Source: Actinomycetota bacterium
GTDB taxonomy: Bacteria > Actinomycetota > Actinomycetes > S36-B12 > UBA5976
DNA length: 7,770 nucleotides
Direction of reading: 5' to 3'
Assembly (NCBI GenBank): GCA_009923375.1
Contig: RFTO01000045.1
Location: 1 to 7,770 of the forward strand
Part shown: positions 1 to 7,470 of the stretch, piece by piece
Numbering within the stretch: the first letter of the stretch is position 1
Layout of the letters: each line of letters starts with the position of its first letter
Translations under genes and position numbers: made by a program
Notes under the pieces: model-generated
What the model was told of the DNA's origin: nothing
The model's input: only the letters and a program-made list of their open reading frames with translations
The model's database searches: none

Positions 1-365
1 CCATTAGCCGCCAATTGCCCTTGCACAGCGGTCTTGCCACTTTTGTTGTATTGCGTGACGAGGATTTGCGTCACCTCGGAGTCGGTGACAGTGACCTTCT
101 TGGCCACCGCAGCAGTGGAGATGATTGACTCCCAGATGTGCGCGTTGATGGCACCTGAGGTGACATCCGCAACCACGCTGGCTTGCACACCAAGCTTCTT
201 CTCGGCGTCCTGGCATTCCTTCACCAAGTCGGTCAGCTGCTGCTCGGACATCCGGTAAGTACCTGCGGTGTAGGCGGCCCCCACCTGCTTGGCGTCCGAG
301 CATGCTGCGACGGTGAAAGCCATCGCTACTGCGGCCACAACGGCGAGGATCCGGCGCTTCGTCAC
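1..365 (-). CDS. SurA-like N-terminal-domain lipoprotein (partial, 3' end outside window)
   Basis: The open frame starts at GTG (365-363) with a GAAGGG ribosome binding site about 10 nt upstream; 121 codons are visible before the left edge. The N-terminus is a lipoprotein signal peptide: TKRR basic region, hydrophobic AVVAAVAMAF, then lipobox V19-A-A-C22. The mature part begins CSDAKQVGAAYTAGTYRMSE, followed by a charged helix (QQLTDLVKECQDAEKKLG). It resembles the SurA N-terminal-domain lipoproteins encoded next to mfd in streptomycetes and other actinobacteria. Those are inferred to act outside the membrane as chaperones or parvulin-like folding factors, but their function is poorly known. 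The gene lies 44 bp downstream of mfd on the same strand and may be co-transcribed with it. The lipoprotein call is strong. The SurA call rests on sequence resemblance and position, because any C-terminal domain is outside the window. Confidence 0.75.
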   Translation of the reverse strand, partial: MTKRRILAVVAAVAMAFTVAACSDAKQVGAAYTAGTYRMSEQQLTDLVKECQDAEKKLGVQASVVADVTSGAINAHIWESIISTAAVAKKVTVTDSEVTQILVTQYNKSGKTAVQGQLAAN

Positions 366-409
366 GAGGACACAACCCTTCGGTAAAAATTTCGCTAGTG
401 CGCGAGGTT

Positions 410-3400
410 TCAGGCGAAAACCGCGCGGATCAACTCCCGCACCCACGCGACTAACTCGTGGTTACGCACGATGACCCCGCCCACCTTCGCTGTGCGTGCG
501 GCGGGCACGAGAATCGTATGCGTAACGGGGCGGTAGATCGCCCCTGGGTAGAGGCGAGTGAGTCGCACTTGGCGAGATTCGGGCAGCTCCGCAGGCGCTA
601 AGCGGATCGAGGACCCAGCGAGCATGACCTCCGATAACCCGGCAGCACGCGCCACTGAGCGCAAACGAGCCACATCCAGCAGCAGCGAGACCGAATCGGG
701 CAGGCTGCCGTAGCGATCGAGCAACTCCTCAGCCAGCTCACTCACCTGCTCCTCGGTGTGTGCGGCGGCTATGCGCTTGTACGCCTCCAAGCGCAAGCGC
801 TCCTGCTCGATGTATGCCGGTGGGATGTGCGCATCCAAAGGCAGCTCGATTTTTACCTCATCGGGTTCGCCGATGGTCGGGTCAGAGCGCAGCTCAGAGA
901 CTGCCTCGGTCACCAAGCGCACATACAAATCGAAGCCCACATCGGCGATATGCCCACTCTGCTCAGCGCCGAGTAAGTTGCCAGCGCCGCGAATCTCGAG
1001 GTCCTTCATTGCCACACTCATGCCCGCGCCCAGTTCAGTGTGCTGCGCAATGGTGGAGAGTCGGTCGTAAGCCAACTCGGTCAGCGGCTTCTCTCCCTGA
1101 TACATGAAATAGGCATACGCGCGCTCGCGACCGCGACCCACACGACCACGCAACTGGTGAAGCTGTGAGAGTCCGAAGAGATCAGAGCGATCCACGATCA
1201 GGGTGTTCGCATTCGGCACATCCAATCCCGACTCCACAATCGTGGTGCTAACCAGCACGTCGAATTTACGATGCCAGAAGTCAACGATGATCTGCTCGAG
1301 TTGGTGCTCGTTCATCTGGCCGTGGGCGACCACAACGCGCGCATCCGGGACGAGTCCGCGGATCCGGCCGGCCACTCGCTCGATGGATTCAATGCGGTTG
1401 TGCACGAAGAACACTTGACCCTCACGCAGCATCTCTCGGCGAATTGCAGCGGCCACTTGGCCGTCGCTGTAGGGCCCGACATAAGTCAGAATCGGGTGGC
1501 GGTCCTCGGGCGGGGTCTGGATTGTGGACATCTCGCGGATGCCAGTGATGGCCATCTCCATTGTTCGCGGAATCGGGGTTGCACTCATGGACAGCATGTC
1601 CACATTCGTGCGCAGCGCCTTGAGGTGCTCCTTGTGCTCCACCCCGAAGCGCTGCTCCTCATCGATGATGACTAGTCCCAGATCCTTAAAACGCACATTC
1701 GCACTGAACAAGCGATGAGTGCCGATGACCACATCGATGGTTCCATCGGTCAGCCCCTCGACCGTGGTCTTCGCCTCTGTCTCAGTTTGGAAACGTGACA
1801 GTGCTGCCAGGCGGACTGGGAACTGGGCGTAGCGCTGAGAGAACGTTTCAAAGTGCTGCTGCACAAGTAGCGTCGTCGGCACCAGGATCGCCACCTGTTT
1901 ACCGTCCTGCACAGCCTTGAACGCGGCACGAACTGCGATCTCGGTCTTGCCGTAGCCAACATCACCGCACACGAGGCGGTCCATCGGCACGACCTTCTCC
2001 ATGTCGGCCTTGACCTCATCGATACACGAGGCCTGGTCAGGTGTCTCGTTGTAGGGGAAGGCGTCCTCGAGTTCGCGCTGCCAAGGGGTGTCCGGGCTGA
2101 AGGCAAAACCGCGGGATGCCTGGCGCGCTGCGTATAACTTGATGAGCTCGCCGGCAATCTCCCGCACCGCTTTGCGGGCGCGGCGCTTGGTGTCAGCCCA
2201 GTCAGAGCCACCAAGGCGGTGGACGCTCGGCGCTTCCCCGCCGATGTAGCGCGTGACCAAATCAAGTTGATCAGTGGGCACAAACAGTCGATCCCCCTGC
2301 TGACCTCGTTTACTCGGCGCGTACTCGATAACGAGGTACTCGCGCATTGCGCCAGCAACGACGCGCTGCTGCATTTCGACATAGCGGCCAACTCCGTGGT
2401 GTTCATGGACCACAAAGTCGCCAACCTTTAACTGCATCGGATCGACTGTCCGGCGGCGGCGCGACGGAAGCTTGGTCGTCTCGCGGCCGGCCGCACGGGT
2501 GCCGAGCAAATCCGCTTCGGTCAAGAAGAGGAGGCGGAGCTCTTCGCTGCTGAATCCGTCCACGAATCCTGCTTGCCCCACCTGAACCGAACCCGTCACG
2601 GGCGAACGCTCGCCATCCACCAATGCGGCGGGCACATCGTGCTCCCGCAATGACTCCACATAACGCTCTGCTGTGCCATGCCCATCGGCGACGAGAACCA
2701 CCAACCAGCCATCACGCACCCGCTCGCGCATCAGCTCGATTGCTTCTTGTACGCGTCCTTGAAATTTGGAGGTCGCCTGCAACGGCACGGTGACGACATC
2801 GGCAATCGCCGAGACGTCATCCACATCGCCGTGCGCGGTTTCCTCATCTGCGATGAATGGAGACAACTGCCACCAGGGCATGTTCGAGGAAATCGCATGT
2901 CCGCGGATGTGCGACCAGCTTCGATACGCACTACCCCCCAGATCGATTGGCGCCTCGCTGCCGATGGATGCTGTTTGCCAGGAGACCTCCAGGAACTCCT
3001 GACTTGTCGCTGCCACATCGTGGGCACGACTGCGCACTCGTTCAGAGTCGCAGACAATCACCGCCGTCTCGGCAGGCATCACATCAGTAAGCAACTCCAT
3101 GCCATCGGCCAGTACCGACGCAAGAGCTTCCATCCCGTCCACCGGAATTCCCTCGGCCAGGGATTCGAGCATCGGCGCCAGTGATGGATGCGTCGGGATC
3201 AGGGCCGCTGCCTTGGCTCGGACTCGCTCGGTCAGCAGCAACTCACGGCAGGCAGGGGCCACTAGCCCCTCTGGCCTTAACTCCAAAGAGCGTTGGTCAG
3301 CAACTGCGAAGGCGCGAACCTCCTCAACCACATCGCCGAAGAACTCGATACGCAGCGGATGTTCGTTGGTTGGTGGGAACACATCCACGATGCCGCCGCG

Positions 3401-3943
3401 GACAGCGAACTGACCGCGCTTCTCAACCAGGTCTGTTCGGGTGTACGCACCAGCAACGAGTCTGGACACCAGTTCATCACGCTCGAGTTGGTCATCAGCG
3501 CGGGCGATGATCTCAGGCACATCGCCGATTCCCGTGACCAAAGGTTGCACCACTGCGCGGATGGGGGCCACGACCACGCGCAAAGGCTCATCGAAATCTT
3601 CCGGGTGCGCTAGATGACGCAGAATCTGAACTCGGCGGCCGACGGTGTCTTGCGATGGCGATAGCCGCTCATGCGGAAGCGTCTCCCATGATGGGAACTC
3701 GGCAACCGATGCCGGCGCTATGAGTTGCCGTAAAGCAGCGACGAGCTCCTCGGCCTCGCGGGTGGTGGCGGTCACCACCAAGATCGGGCGTTGCGCAGCA
3801 GCATCCGCGATGAGCCAGGGGTACGCACCCGACACCAGCGATATATCAACCGGCACCATCGCGGCCGATGAACCCAGCCGGCGCATGAGCTCGTCGATGC
3901 GCGGCTGCTTGCGCAGTAACGCCTCGATGGTGGTGAACCTCAT
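410..3943 (-). CDS. mfd: Transcription-repair coupling factor Mfd
   Basis: Encodes 1177 aa, the usual length for the family. Mfd binds RNA polymerase stalled at DNA lesions, pushes it off with an ATP-driven translocase, and recruits UvrA. Domains in order: UvrB-like N-terminal region with a conserved PSWETLPHERLSP block (84-96) and no working Walker A, as is normal; RNA-polymerase-interacting domain (about 505-570, starting VGDFVVHEHHGVGRY); RecG-like superfamily 2 translocase with Walker A GDVGYGKT (660-667), DEEQ box (761-764), SAT motif (787-789), motif V (STTIVESGLDVPNAN, 899-913) and motif VI (QLRGRVGRGRERAY, 930-943); translocation-in-RecG motif around RGAGNLLGAEQSG (985-997); C-terminal autoinhibitory domain (about 1030-1177). 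The ATG at 3943 has GGAA 6 nt upstream. It sits 33 bp after the end of the pth region, so probably in the same transcript. No disruption is visible. Confidence 0.98.
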   Translation of the reverse strand: MRFTTIEALLRKQPRIDELMRRLGSSAAMVPVDISLVSGAYPWLIADAAAQRPILVVTATTREAEELVAALRQLIAPASVAEFPSWETLPHERLSPSQDTVGRRVQILRHLAHPEDFDEPLRVVVAPIRAVVQPLVTGIGDVPEIIARADDQLERDELVSRLVAGAYTRTDLVEKRGQFAVRGGIVDVFPPTNEHPLRIEFFGDVVEEVRAFAVADQRSLELRPEGLVAPACRELLLTERVRAKAAALIPTHPSLAPMLESLAEGIPVDGMEALASVLADGMELLTDVMPAETAVIVCDSERVRSRAHDVAATSQEFLEVSWQTASIGSEAPIDLGGSAYRSWSHIRGHAISSNMPWWQLSPFIADEETAHGDVDDVSAIADVVTVPLQATSKFQGRVQEAIELMRERVRDGWLVVLVADGHGTAERYVESLREHDVPAALVDGERSPVTGSVQVGQAGFVDGFSSEELRLLFLTEADLLGTRAAGRETTKLPSRRRRTVDPMQLKVGDFVVHEHHGVGRYVEMQQRVVAGAMREYLVIEYAPSKRGQQGDRLFVPTDQLDLVTRYIGGEAPSVHRLGGSDWADTKRRARKAVREIAGELIKLYAARQASRGFAFSPDTPWQRELEDAFPYNETPDQASCIDEVKADMEKVVPMDRLVCGDVGYGKTEIAVRAAFKAVQDGKQVAILVPTTLLVQQHFETFSQRYAQFPVRLAALSRFQTETEAKTTVEGLTDGTIDVVIGTHRLFSANVRFKDLGLVIIDEEQRFGVEHKEHLKALRTNVDMLSMSATPIPRTMEMAITGIREMSTIQTPPEDRHPILTYVGPYSDGQVAAAIRREMLREGQVFFVHNRIESIERVAGRIRGLVPDARVVVAHGQMNEHQLEQIIVDFWHRKFDVLVSTTIVESGLDVPNANTLIVDRSDLFGLSQLHQLRGRVGRGRERAYAYFMYQGEKPLTELAYDRLSTIAQHTELGAGMSVAMKDLEIRGAGNLLGAEQSGHIADVGFDLYVRLVTEAVSELRSDPTIGEPDEVKIELPLDAHIPPAYIEQERLRLEAYKRIAAAHTEEQVSELAEELLDRYGSLPDSVSLLLDVARLRSVARAAGLSEVMLAGSSIRLAPAELPESRQVRLTRLYPGAIYRPVTHTILVPAARTAKVGGVIVRNHELVAWVRELIRAVFA

Positions 3944-3957
3944 GCCCGTTCCGATCT

Positions 3958-3975
3958 CACCGCTGGGCGGCGGTG
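3958..3975 (-). other. Small intercistronic hairpin between pth and mfd
   Basis: A perfect 6-bp inverted repeat (CACCGC, 6-nt loop, GCGGTG) sits immediately after the pth C-terminal stop codon and 14 nt before the mfd start. No T-run follows it on the transcribed strand, so it does not look like a full intrinsic terminator. It could be an intercistronic or mRNA-stabilising hairpin, or chance in GC-rich DNA. Confidence 0.3.
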
Positions 3976-3976
3976 G

Positions 3977-4114
3977 TTAGGAGTTGTACTTCGACTGCGC
4001 AGCAGCCAAACCCTGTGTGATCAAACATTCGGTTGCGTCGACAGCCACATCGATACTGTCACTTAACGTCGCCCGCTGGGCGCCGCTGTATGGTTTCAAC
4101 ACATAAGAAGCGGG
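3977..4114 (-). pseudogene. pth: Out-of-frame C-terminal segment of peptidyl-tRNA hydrolase (pth)
   Basis: From CCC at 4114-4112 to TAA at 3979-3977 this frame reads PASYVLKPYSGAQR, then a helix ending QGLAAAQSKYNS. That matches the normal end of actinobacterial Pth (typically DPADYVLKPF...GLAAAQNxYN). It is not in frame with the 5' part of pth, whose frame continues to a stop at 4061-4059. It has no start codon or ribosome binding site of its own: the same frame is open upstream to 4243, but that part only shadows the catalytic domain. I read it as the detached 3' end of the same gene. A naturally split gene is very unlikely, because the two parts overlap and meet in the middle of the conserved fold. 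Confidence 0.8.
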
Positions 4115-4532
4115 GTATTCCGACTCGCACTCGATACCACTCGCCGGTGTTCGTGGACTTTCGAATGCTGCGCAAGCCGTTGTGGCCGTTATCTCCACCG
4201 CCGATTTTCGTTCGTATCGATCCCCACGGCAGATCGAGCTCATCGTGAATCACGATGAGCTGATCAATTGGCACAGAATAGAAACCAAGCAGGAAGCTGG
4301 TCGGCCCACCTGAGTCATTCATAAACGACTGCGGCTGCGCGAACACAACTTTGTGCGAGTCAAGGCGTCCGGTGCCGACTAATGCTCGACTGCGCTTCTG
4401 CGCTGTCAGCGAAACCCCAGCACGTTTGGCCAGCTCGTCAACGACGAGAAAGCCAATGTTGTGCCGGGTGTTCGCGTAGTCGGGTCCGGGGTTACCGAGG
4501 CCGACGATCAACCACGGGGAATCCGTGGACAT
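4059..4532 (-). CDS. pth: Peptidyl-tRNA hydrolase, frameshifted after residue 139
   Basis: Pth cleaves peptidyl-tRNA released from stalled ribosomes and recycles the tRNA; it is essential in most bacteria. The frame starts at ATG 4532, 14 bp after rplY ends, and gives 157 aa instead of the usual 185-200. All catalytic and binding residues are present, each offset by 4 from E. coli: N14 (GLGNPG), H24 (NTRHNIGF), M71 (QSFMN), D97 (IHDELD) and N118 (GHNGL). Homology stops after YRVRVGI (near 4116). The remaining residues (PRFLCVETIQRRPAGDVK) are unlike the family, and the true C-terminus continues in another frame down to 3977. Expected from the family is about 8 more residues (GRPPGRxD-like) at the junction. 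So either about 23 nt are missing, or the C4 run at 4112-4115 carries one extra base in a gene with a short loop. It may be a pseudogene, a strain mutation or a sequence or assembly error. The full region is 3977-4532. Confidence 0.92.
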   Translation of the reverse strand: MSTDSPWLIVGLGNPGPDYANTRHNIGFLVVDELAKRAGVSLTAQKRSRALVGTGRLDSHKVVFAQPQSFMNDSGGPTSFLLGFYSVPIDQLIVIHDELDLPWGSIRTKIGGGDNGHNGLRSIRKSTNTGEWYRVRVGIPRFLCVETIQRRPAGDVK

Positions 4533-4546
4533 CGAGAGCTCGCCGA

Positions 4547-4867
4547 TCAGTCAGTGGCCAGGCGCGCAGCGACAGTGGCGTCGTCGATGACGATGAGGTC
4601 GAGGTGCTCAATCTCATCGCGGACGTAGTCTTTCTGCACATCGCGCGCGACGGTCTGGAATGACGTTCCATCCACGGTGATGTCCAGAACCAAGCCGGCA
4701 CGCTTCTTCAGCGCCTTCTTCAAGTCATGGCCATTGAGGGCGATGTGGACCGTCTCAGTGGTGGTGCCGTAGACGACAGCCGGGATCAGGCCCTCGCGGC
4801 GAAGACGCCGAGCGGCACCCTTACCAAAGTCGTTGCGGGTGACTGCCTCAAGTGCGATGCGTGCCAT
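4547..4867 (-). CDS. rplY: 50S ribosomal protein bL25, short form
   Basis: Encodes 106 aa that bind 5S rRNA in the central protuberance of the large subunit. Family features: MARIALEAVTRNDFGKGAARRLRREGLIPAVVYG, where the R-rich GKGAARRLRR stretch and the GLIPAVVYG turn are the classic L25 N-terminal signature; then the beta strands VHIALNGHDLKKALKK and a final EHLDLIVI strand. Most actinobacterial homologues are about 190-215 aa because they carry a second, Ctc/TL5-type beta domain. Here the protein stops after VIDDATVAARLATD, only 14 bp before pth, so that domain is absent and has no room to exist in another frame. It resembles the single-domain E. coli form (94 aa). The start ATG at 4867 has AAAGG about 10 nt upstream. 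The gene order rplY-pth is conserved in actinobacteria. Confidence 0.95.
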   Translation of the reverse strand: MARIALEAVTRNDFGKGAARRLRREGLIPAVVYGTTTETVHIALNGHDLKKALKKRAGLVLDITVDGTSFQTVARDVQKDYVRDEIEHLDLIVIDDATVAARLATD

Positions 4868-4920
4868 GGTTTCTCTACCTTTGCGCTGGAACTGAACATT
4901 CGGACCGCTGGTAGAGCACC
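4868..4920 (-). promoter_or_regulatory. Possible RBS-masking hairpin in the rplY leader
   Basis: On the transcribed strand, CTCTACC (4916-4910) is perfectly complementary to GGTAGAG (4879-4873), which includes the rplY ribosome binding site. The stem extends by GGT (4920-4918) pairing with ACC (4870-4868), directly before the ATG, across a small G versus AA internal loop. The loop is 30 nt. If it forms, it would hide the ribosome binding site, as in autogenously controlled ribosomal-protein leaders. This is a pairing seen by eye, not a known element; chance is possible. Confidence 0.35.
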
Positions 4921-4983
4921 TTCACATCAGCGCGAAAACTCGCACCTGGAGAATGTGCTGCGGAGTCGATCACGGGCTGAAGA

Positions 4984-5004
4984 CCCCTCGCCACCGGCAA
5001 GGGG
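4984..5004 (-). terminator. Terminator-like hairpin after prs
   Basis: Begins 18 nt after the prs stop codon. On the transcribed strand the stem is CCCCT-T-GCC, loop GGT, then GGC-G-AGGGG, allowing one internal T·G pair (the other strand shows a C·A mismatch). This gives a 9-step stem with a 3-nt loop, followed by TCTTC rather than a real T-run. It may end or attenuate the tRNA-glmU-prs transcript before rplY. Actinobacterial terminators often lack a strong T-tail. Confidence 0.45.
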
Positions 5005-5022
5005 AAGGTTACCGAATCGTCC

Positions 5023-5994
5023 TCAGAGCTCGAACAGGCGGGTGACGGAACCTTCTCCGAAGACCTCGCTGATCGCGCGGGCCACCAAGGGAGCGATGGA
5101 CAACACCTTCAACTTCTCGAACTGGCACTCCGGCGGAATCGGCAAGGTGTTGGTCACAACAACCTCGCTGATTCGGGAGTTCTGCAGGCGCTCGGCGGCC
5201 GGCGCTGACAGGACACCGTGCGTTGCCGTCACAATGACATCGGCTGCACCGTTCTCGAACAGAGCTTCAGCTGCCTTAACGATGGTTCCACCGGTGTCGA
5301 TCATGTCGTCGACGATGACGCATACGCGGTCTCTTACGTCACCGACCACCTCGAGCACCTTCGCCTCATTGGGCACCCGCGGATCGCGGCGCTTGTGAAG
5401 GATCGCCAGGGGTGCACCCAAGATGTCGGTCCAACGCTCCGCCACCCGCACACGACCGGCATCTGGACTAATGACGGTCACGCGGTCGAGGTCGCTTCGC
5501 TTGCTCACGTGGTCGGCCAAGATCGGCAAAGCAAACAGGTGATCCACCGGTCCGTCAAAGAATCCTTGAATCTGCGAGGTGTGCAGATCTACCGCCATCA
5601 AGCGGTTTGCCCCTGCGGTCTTGAAGAGGTCAGCCATCAATCGCGCAGAGATCGGCTCACGACCTGTGTGCTTCTTATCTTGGCGGGCGTATCCGTAAAA
5701 GGGGGTGACAACGGTGATGCGCTTGGCAGATGCGCGCTTGAGTGCATCGACCATGAGCAATTGCTCCATGATCCATTTATTCAACGGCTGCGTGTGTGAC
5801 TGCAGCACGAACACATCGGTGCCGCGGACAGACTCATCGAAGCGGACGAAGATCTCTCCATTGGCGAAGTCGTAGGCGTCCGTCGGCAACAGGTCGATGC
5901 CGAGATTGGCCGCTACCTCATTGGCCAACTCAGGATGCGAGCGTCCCGCAACCAGCACGAGCTTCTTGTTATTGGCAATCGTCAACTCGCTCAT
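5023..5994 (-). CDS. prs: Ribose-phosphate pyrophosphokinase (PRPP synthetase)
   Basis: Encodes 323 aa. The cytoplasmic enzyme makes 5-phosphoribosyl 1-diphosphate (PRPP) from ribose 5-phosphate and ATP, for purines, pyrimidines, NAD, histidine and tryptophan, and in mycolata for cell-wall arabinan. Visible signatures: ATP-site loop TPFYGYARQDKKHTGREPIS (97-116); metal-binding DLHTSQIQGFF (136-146, H138); catalytic flexible loop HKRRDP (200-205); PRPP-binding VIVDDMIDTGGT (226-237). Length and motifs fit class I enzymes, which need phosphate and are inhibited by ADP. The open frame extends upstream to 6108, but I chose ATG 5994: homology starts at MSELTIANNKKLVLVAG, a CAGGAG ribosome binding site lies 5 nt upstream, and the upstream part overlaps glmU. 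It begins 2 nt after the glmU stop, implying translational coupling. Confidence 0.98.
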   Translation of the reverse strand: MSELTIANNKKLVLVAGRSHPELANEVAANLGIDLLPTDAYDFANGEIFVRFDESVRGTDVFVLQSHTQPLNKWIMEQLLMVDALKRASAKRITVVTPFYGYARQDKKHTGREPISARLMADLFKTAGANRLMAVDLHTSQIQGFFDGPVDHLFALPILADHVSKRSDLDRVTVISPDAGRVRVAERWTDILGAPLAILHKRRDPRVPNEAKVLEVVGDVRDRVCVIVDDMIDTGGTIVKAAEALFENGAADVIVTATHGVLSAPAAERLQNSRISEVVVTNTLPIPPECQFEKLKVLSIAPLVARAISEVFGEGSVTRLFEL

Positions 5995-5996
5995 GC

Positions 5997-7463
5997 TCAC
6001 TCCTGCTCCTTCGTGCTGTCCTGCGTGCTGTCTTGCGTCCCTGACAACTCTTGTGCTCTCTGCGCGGCAGCCGCCGAACTTGTCCCCGAACGGCGGCGCA
6101 GAACCCAATCGAGCACATTGCGCTGACGTGCGCGCGCAACCCCCATGGCACCCGGCGGGACGTCTTCGTAAATCACTGAACCGGCTGCGGTGTAGGCGCC
6201 GTCTCCAACGACCACCGGCGCCACCAGCATCGTGTCGCTGCCGATTCGCACACTATCCCCCACCACCGTGCGACTCTTGCTGACCCCGTCGTAGTTCACG
6301 AACACAGTCGCAGCGCCGATATTCGTATCCCGGCCAATGGTGGCGTCACCGACATAACTGAGGTGTGGCACCTTGGAGCCGTCACCGATATCAGCCGCCT
6401 TGATCTCCACATAAGCACCGGCCTTGGAGTTGGCGCCGAGCACAGTGCCTGCTCGCAGGTAGGTGAAAGGTCCGACATCAGCGCGCGGGCCGATGATGGC
6501 GAGCGTGGCCTCAGTGCGGCGCACATGCGCGCCGGCACCGACCTCGGTGTCAGTGAGTGTCGTGTGTGGCCCAATCACTGCTCCCCCGGCAATCGAGGTA
6601 GCACCGAAAAGTTGGCAACCGGGCTCGATGACAACATCAGCAGCGAGCGTCACCGACGGAGCGATCCACGTGGTCGCAGGGTCGAGCATCGTGACACCGG
6701 CGGCCATGTGGTCAGCGTTAATCCGATCGCGCATGACTGCGGCGGCTTGCGCCAACTGACGGCGATCGTTTACCCCCAGAATCTCCCTGTGATCTTGCGC
6801 CACACTCGCGACCACCGTCTGCCCTGCGGCGACAGCGGCGCCAATCACATCGGTGAGGTACTCCTCGCCTTGCGCGTTGTCGGTGGATAAGCCAGCAAGG
6901 TGCTGGGTTAGCGCAGCGATATCGAATACGTACACACCTGAGTTAATCTCGGCGATTTCGAGGATTGCGGCATCCGCATCCTTCTGCTCCACGATGCCGG
7001 TGACGTGCCCGTGTGTATCGCGAACCACCCTGCCGTAACCACTCGGATCGGGCAGAACTGCAGTGAGCACTGTGACTGCGGCATGCGCAGAAACGTGGAC
7101 GGAGACAAGGGCATTCAACGTGGCAGCGGTAAGCAACGGGGTGTCGCCGGCGAGCACCAGCACTGATGTTGCAGTCGCGGCGTCAATCGCCGCCATCGCA
7201 AGGCGGACAGCATGACCAGTGCCGTTCTGCTGCTCTTGCACAACAGTGTTAGCACTTGGGTGAATCGCAGTTAGATGCTCAACGACTTGCTCACGCCCAT
7301 GCCCAACGACGACGACAGTCTGCTTTGGTGCGAGTTCGGTGGCGGCCGCCAACACATGGCCGACCAAGCTGGTGCCAAGCACCTGATGCAGCACCTTGGG
7401 GGTGTCCGACTTCATCCTGGTGCCGGCTCCGGCGGCTAGGACGATAACCGCGTCTACGCTCAC
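5997..7463 (-). CDS. glmU: Bifunctional UDP-N-acetylglucosamine pyrophosphorylase / glucosamine-1-phosphate N-acetyltransferase
   Basis: Encodes 488 aa. GlmU acetylates glucosamine-1-phosphate with acetyl-CoA, then joins it to UMP from UTP, giving UDP-GlcNAc for peptidoglycan and other cell-wall polymers. N-terminal uridylyltransferase: LAAGAGTRMKSDTPKVLH (9-26, K23), QQNGTGHA (78-85), LAGDTPL (104-110, metal-binding D107), NSGVYVFD (174-181). C-terminal left-handed beta-helix acetyltransferase: hexapeptide repeats from about 255, R337 (YLRAG), K355, H367 in KVPHLSYVGDATIG (catalytic base position), NYDG (390-393). A low-complexity tail (SGTSSAAAAQRAQELSGTQ...) follows, as in other actinobacterial GlmU. 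The frame is open to 7568, but that stretch runs through the tRNA gene; GTG at 7463 is the last start before the conserved nucleotide-binding motif. No clear purine-rich ribosome binding site precedes it. Confidence 0.97.
   Translation of the reverse strand: MSVDAVIVLAAGAGTRMKSDTPKVLHQVLGTSLVGHVLAAATELAPKQTVVVVGHGREQVVEHLTAIHPSANTVVQEQQNGTGHAVRLAMAAIDAATATSVLVLAGDTPLLTAATLNALVSVHVSAHAAVTVLTAVLPDPSGYGRVVRDTHGHVTGIVEQKDADAAILEIAEINSGVYVFDIAALTQHLAGLSTDNAQGEEYLTDVIGAAVAAGQTVVASVAQDHREILGVNDRRQLAQAAAVMRDRINADHMAAGVTMLDPATTWIAPSVTLAADVVIEPGCQLFGATSIAGGAVIGPHTTLTDTEVGAGAHVRRTEATLAIIGPRADVGPFTYLRAGTVLGANSKAGAYVEIKAADIGDGSKVPHLSYVGDATIGRDTNIGAATVFVNYDGVSKSRTVVGDSVRIGSDTMLVAPVVVGDGAYTAAGSVIYEDVPPGAMGVARARQRNVLDWVLRRRSGTSSAAAAQRAQELSGTQDSTQDSTKEQE
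6013..6036 (-). repeat. 12-bp tandem duplication in the glmU 3' end
   Basis: Two adjacent 12-bp units (GTGCTGTCCTGC and GTGCTGTCTTGC on the plus strand) differ at one base. They encode the repeated TQDS/TQDST motif in the disordered tail of GlmU. The repeat keeps frame and lies outside the catalytic domains, so it is probably neutral slippage. Confidence 0.7.
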
Positions 7464-7470
7464 GGCGGCG

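Noticed and set aside
4..375. Minus-strand ATG frame of 123 codons at the left end
   Set aside because: Composition rich in R, H, C and G with no domain pattern; it is the out-of-frame shadow of the GTG-started lipoprotein gene, which has a ribosome binding site and a lipobox.
385..405. Possible terminator between mfd and the lipoprotein gene
   Set aside because: The T5 run on the minus strand is preceded only by a 4-bp stem (TCGC/GCGA), too weak to support the call.
2678..3184. Long plus-strand open frames across mfd, for example 168 codons here
   Set aside because: Antisense shadows of a well-conserved, intact mfd; no ribosome binding site or family motifs.
5003..5022. TAACCT (TAnnnT) just after the prs stop as a promoter for rplY
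   Set aside because: The -35 at a 17-nt distance (TTCGAG) is poor and the terminator-like hairpin follows immediately.
5995..6108. Longer prs start at 6108
   Set aside because: The 38 extra codons overlap the glmU 3' end and show no homology; ATG 5994 has a good ribosome binding site and family-like N-terminus.
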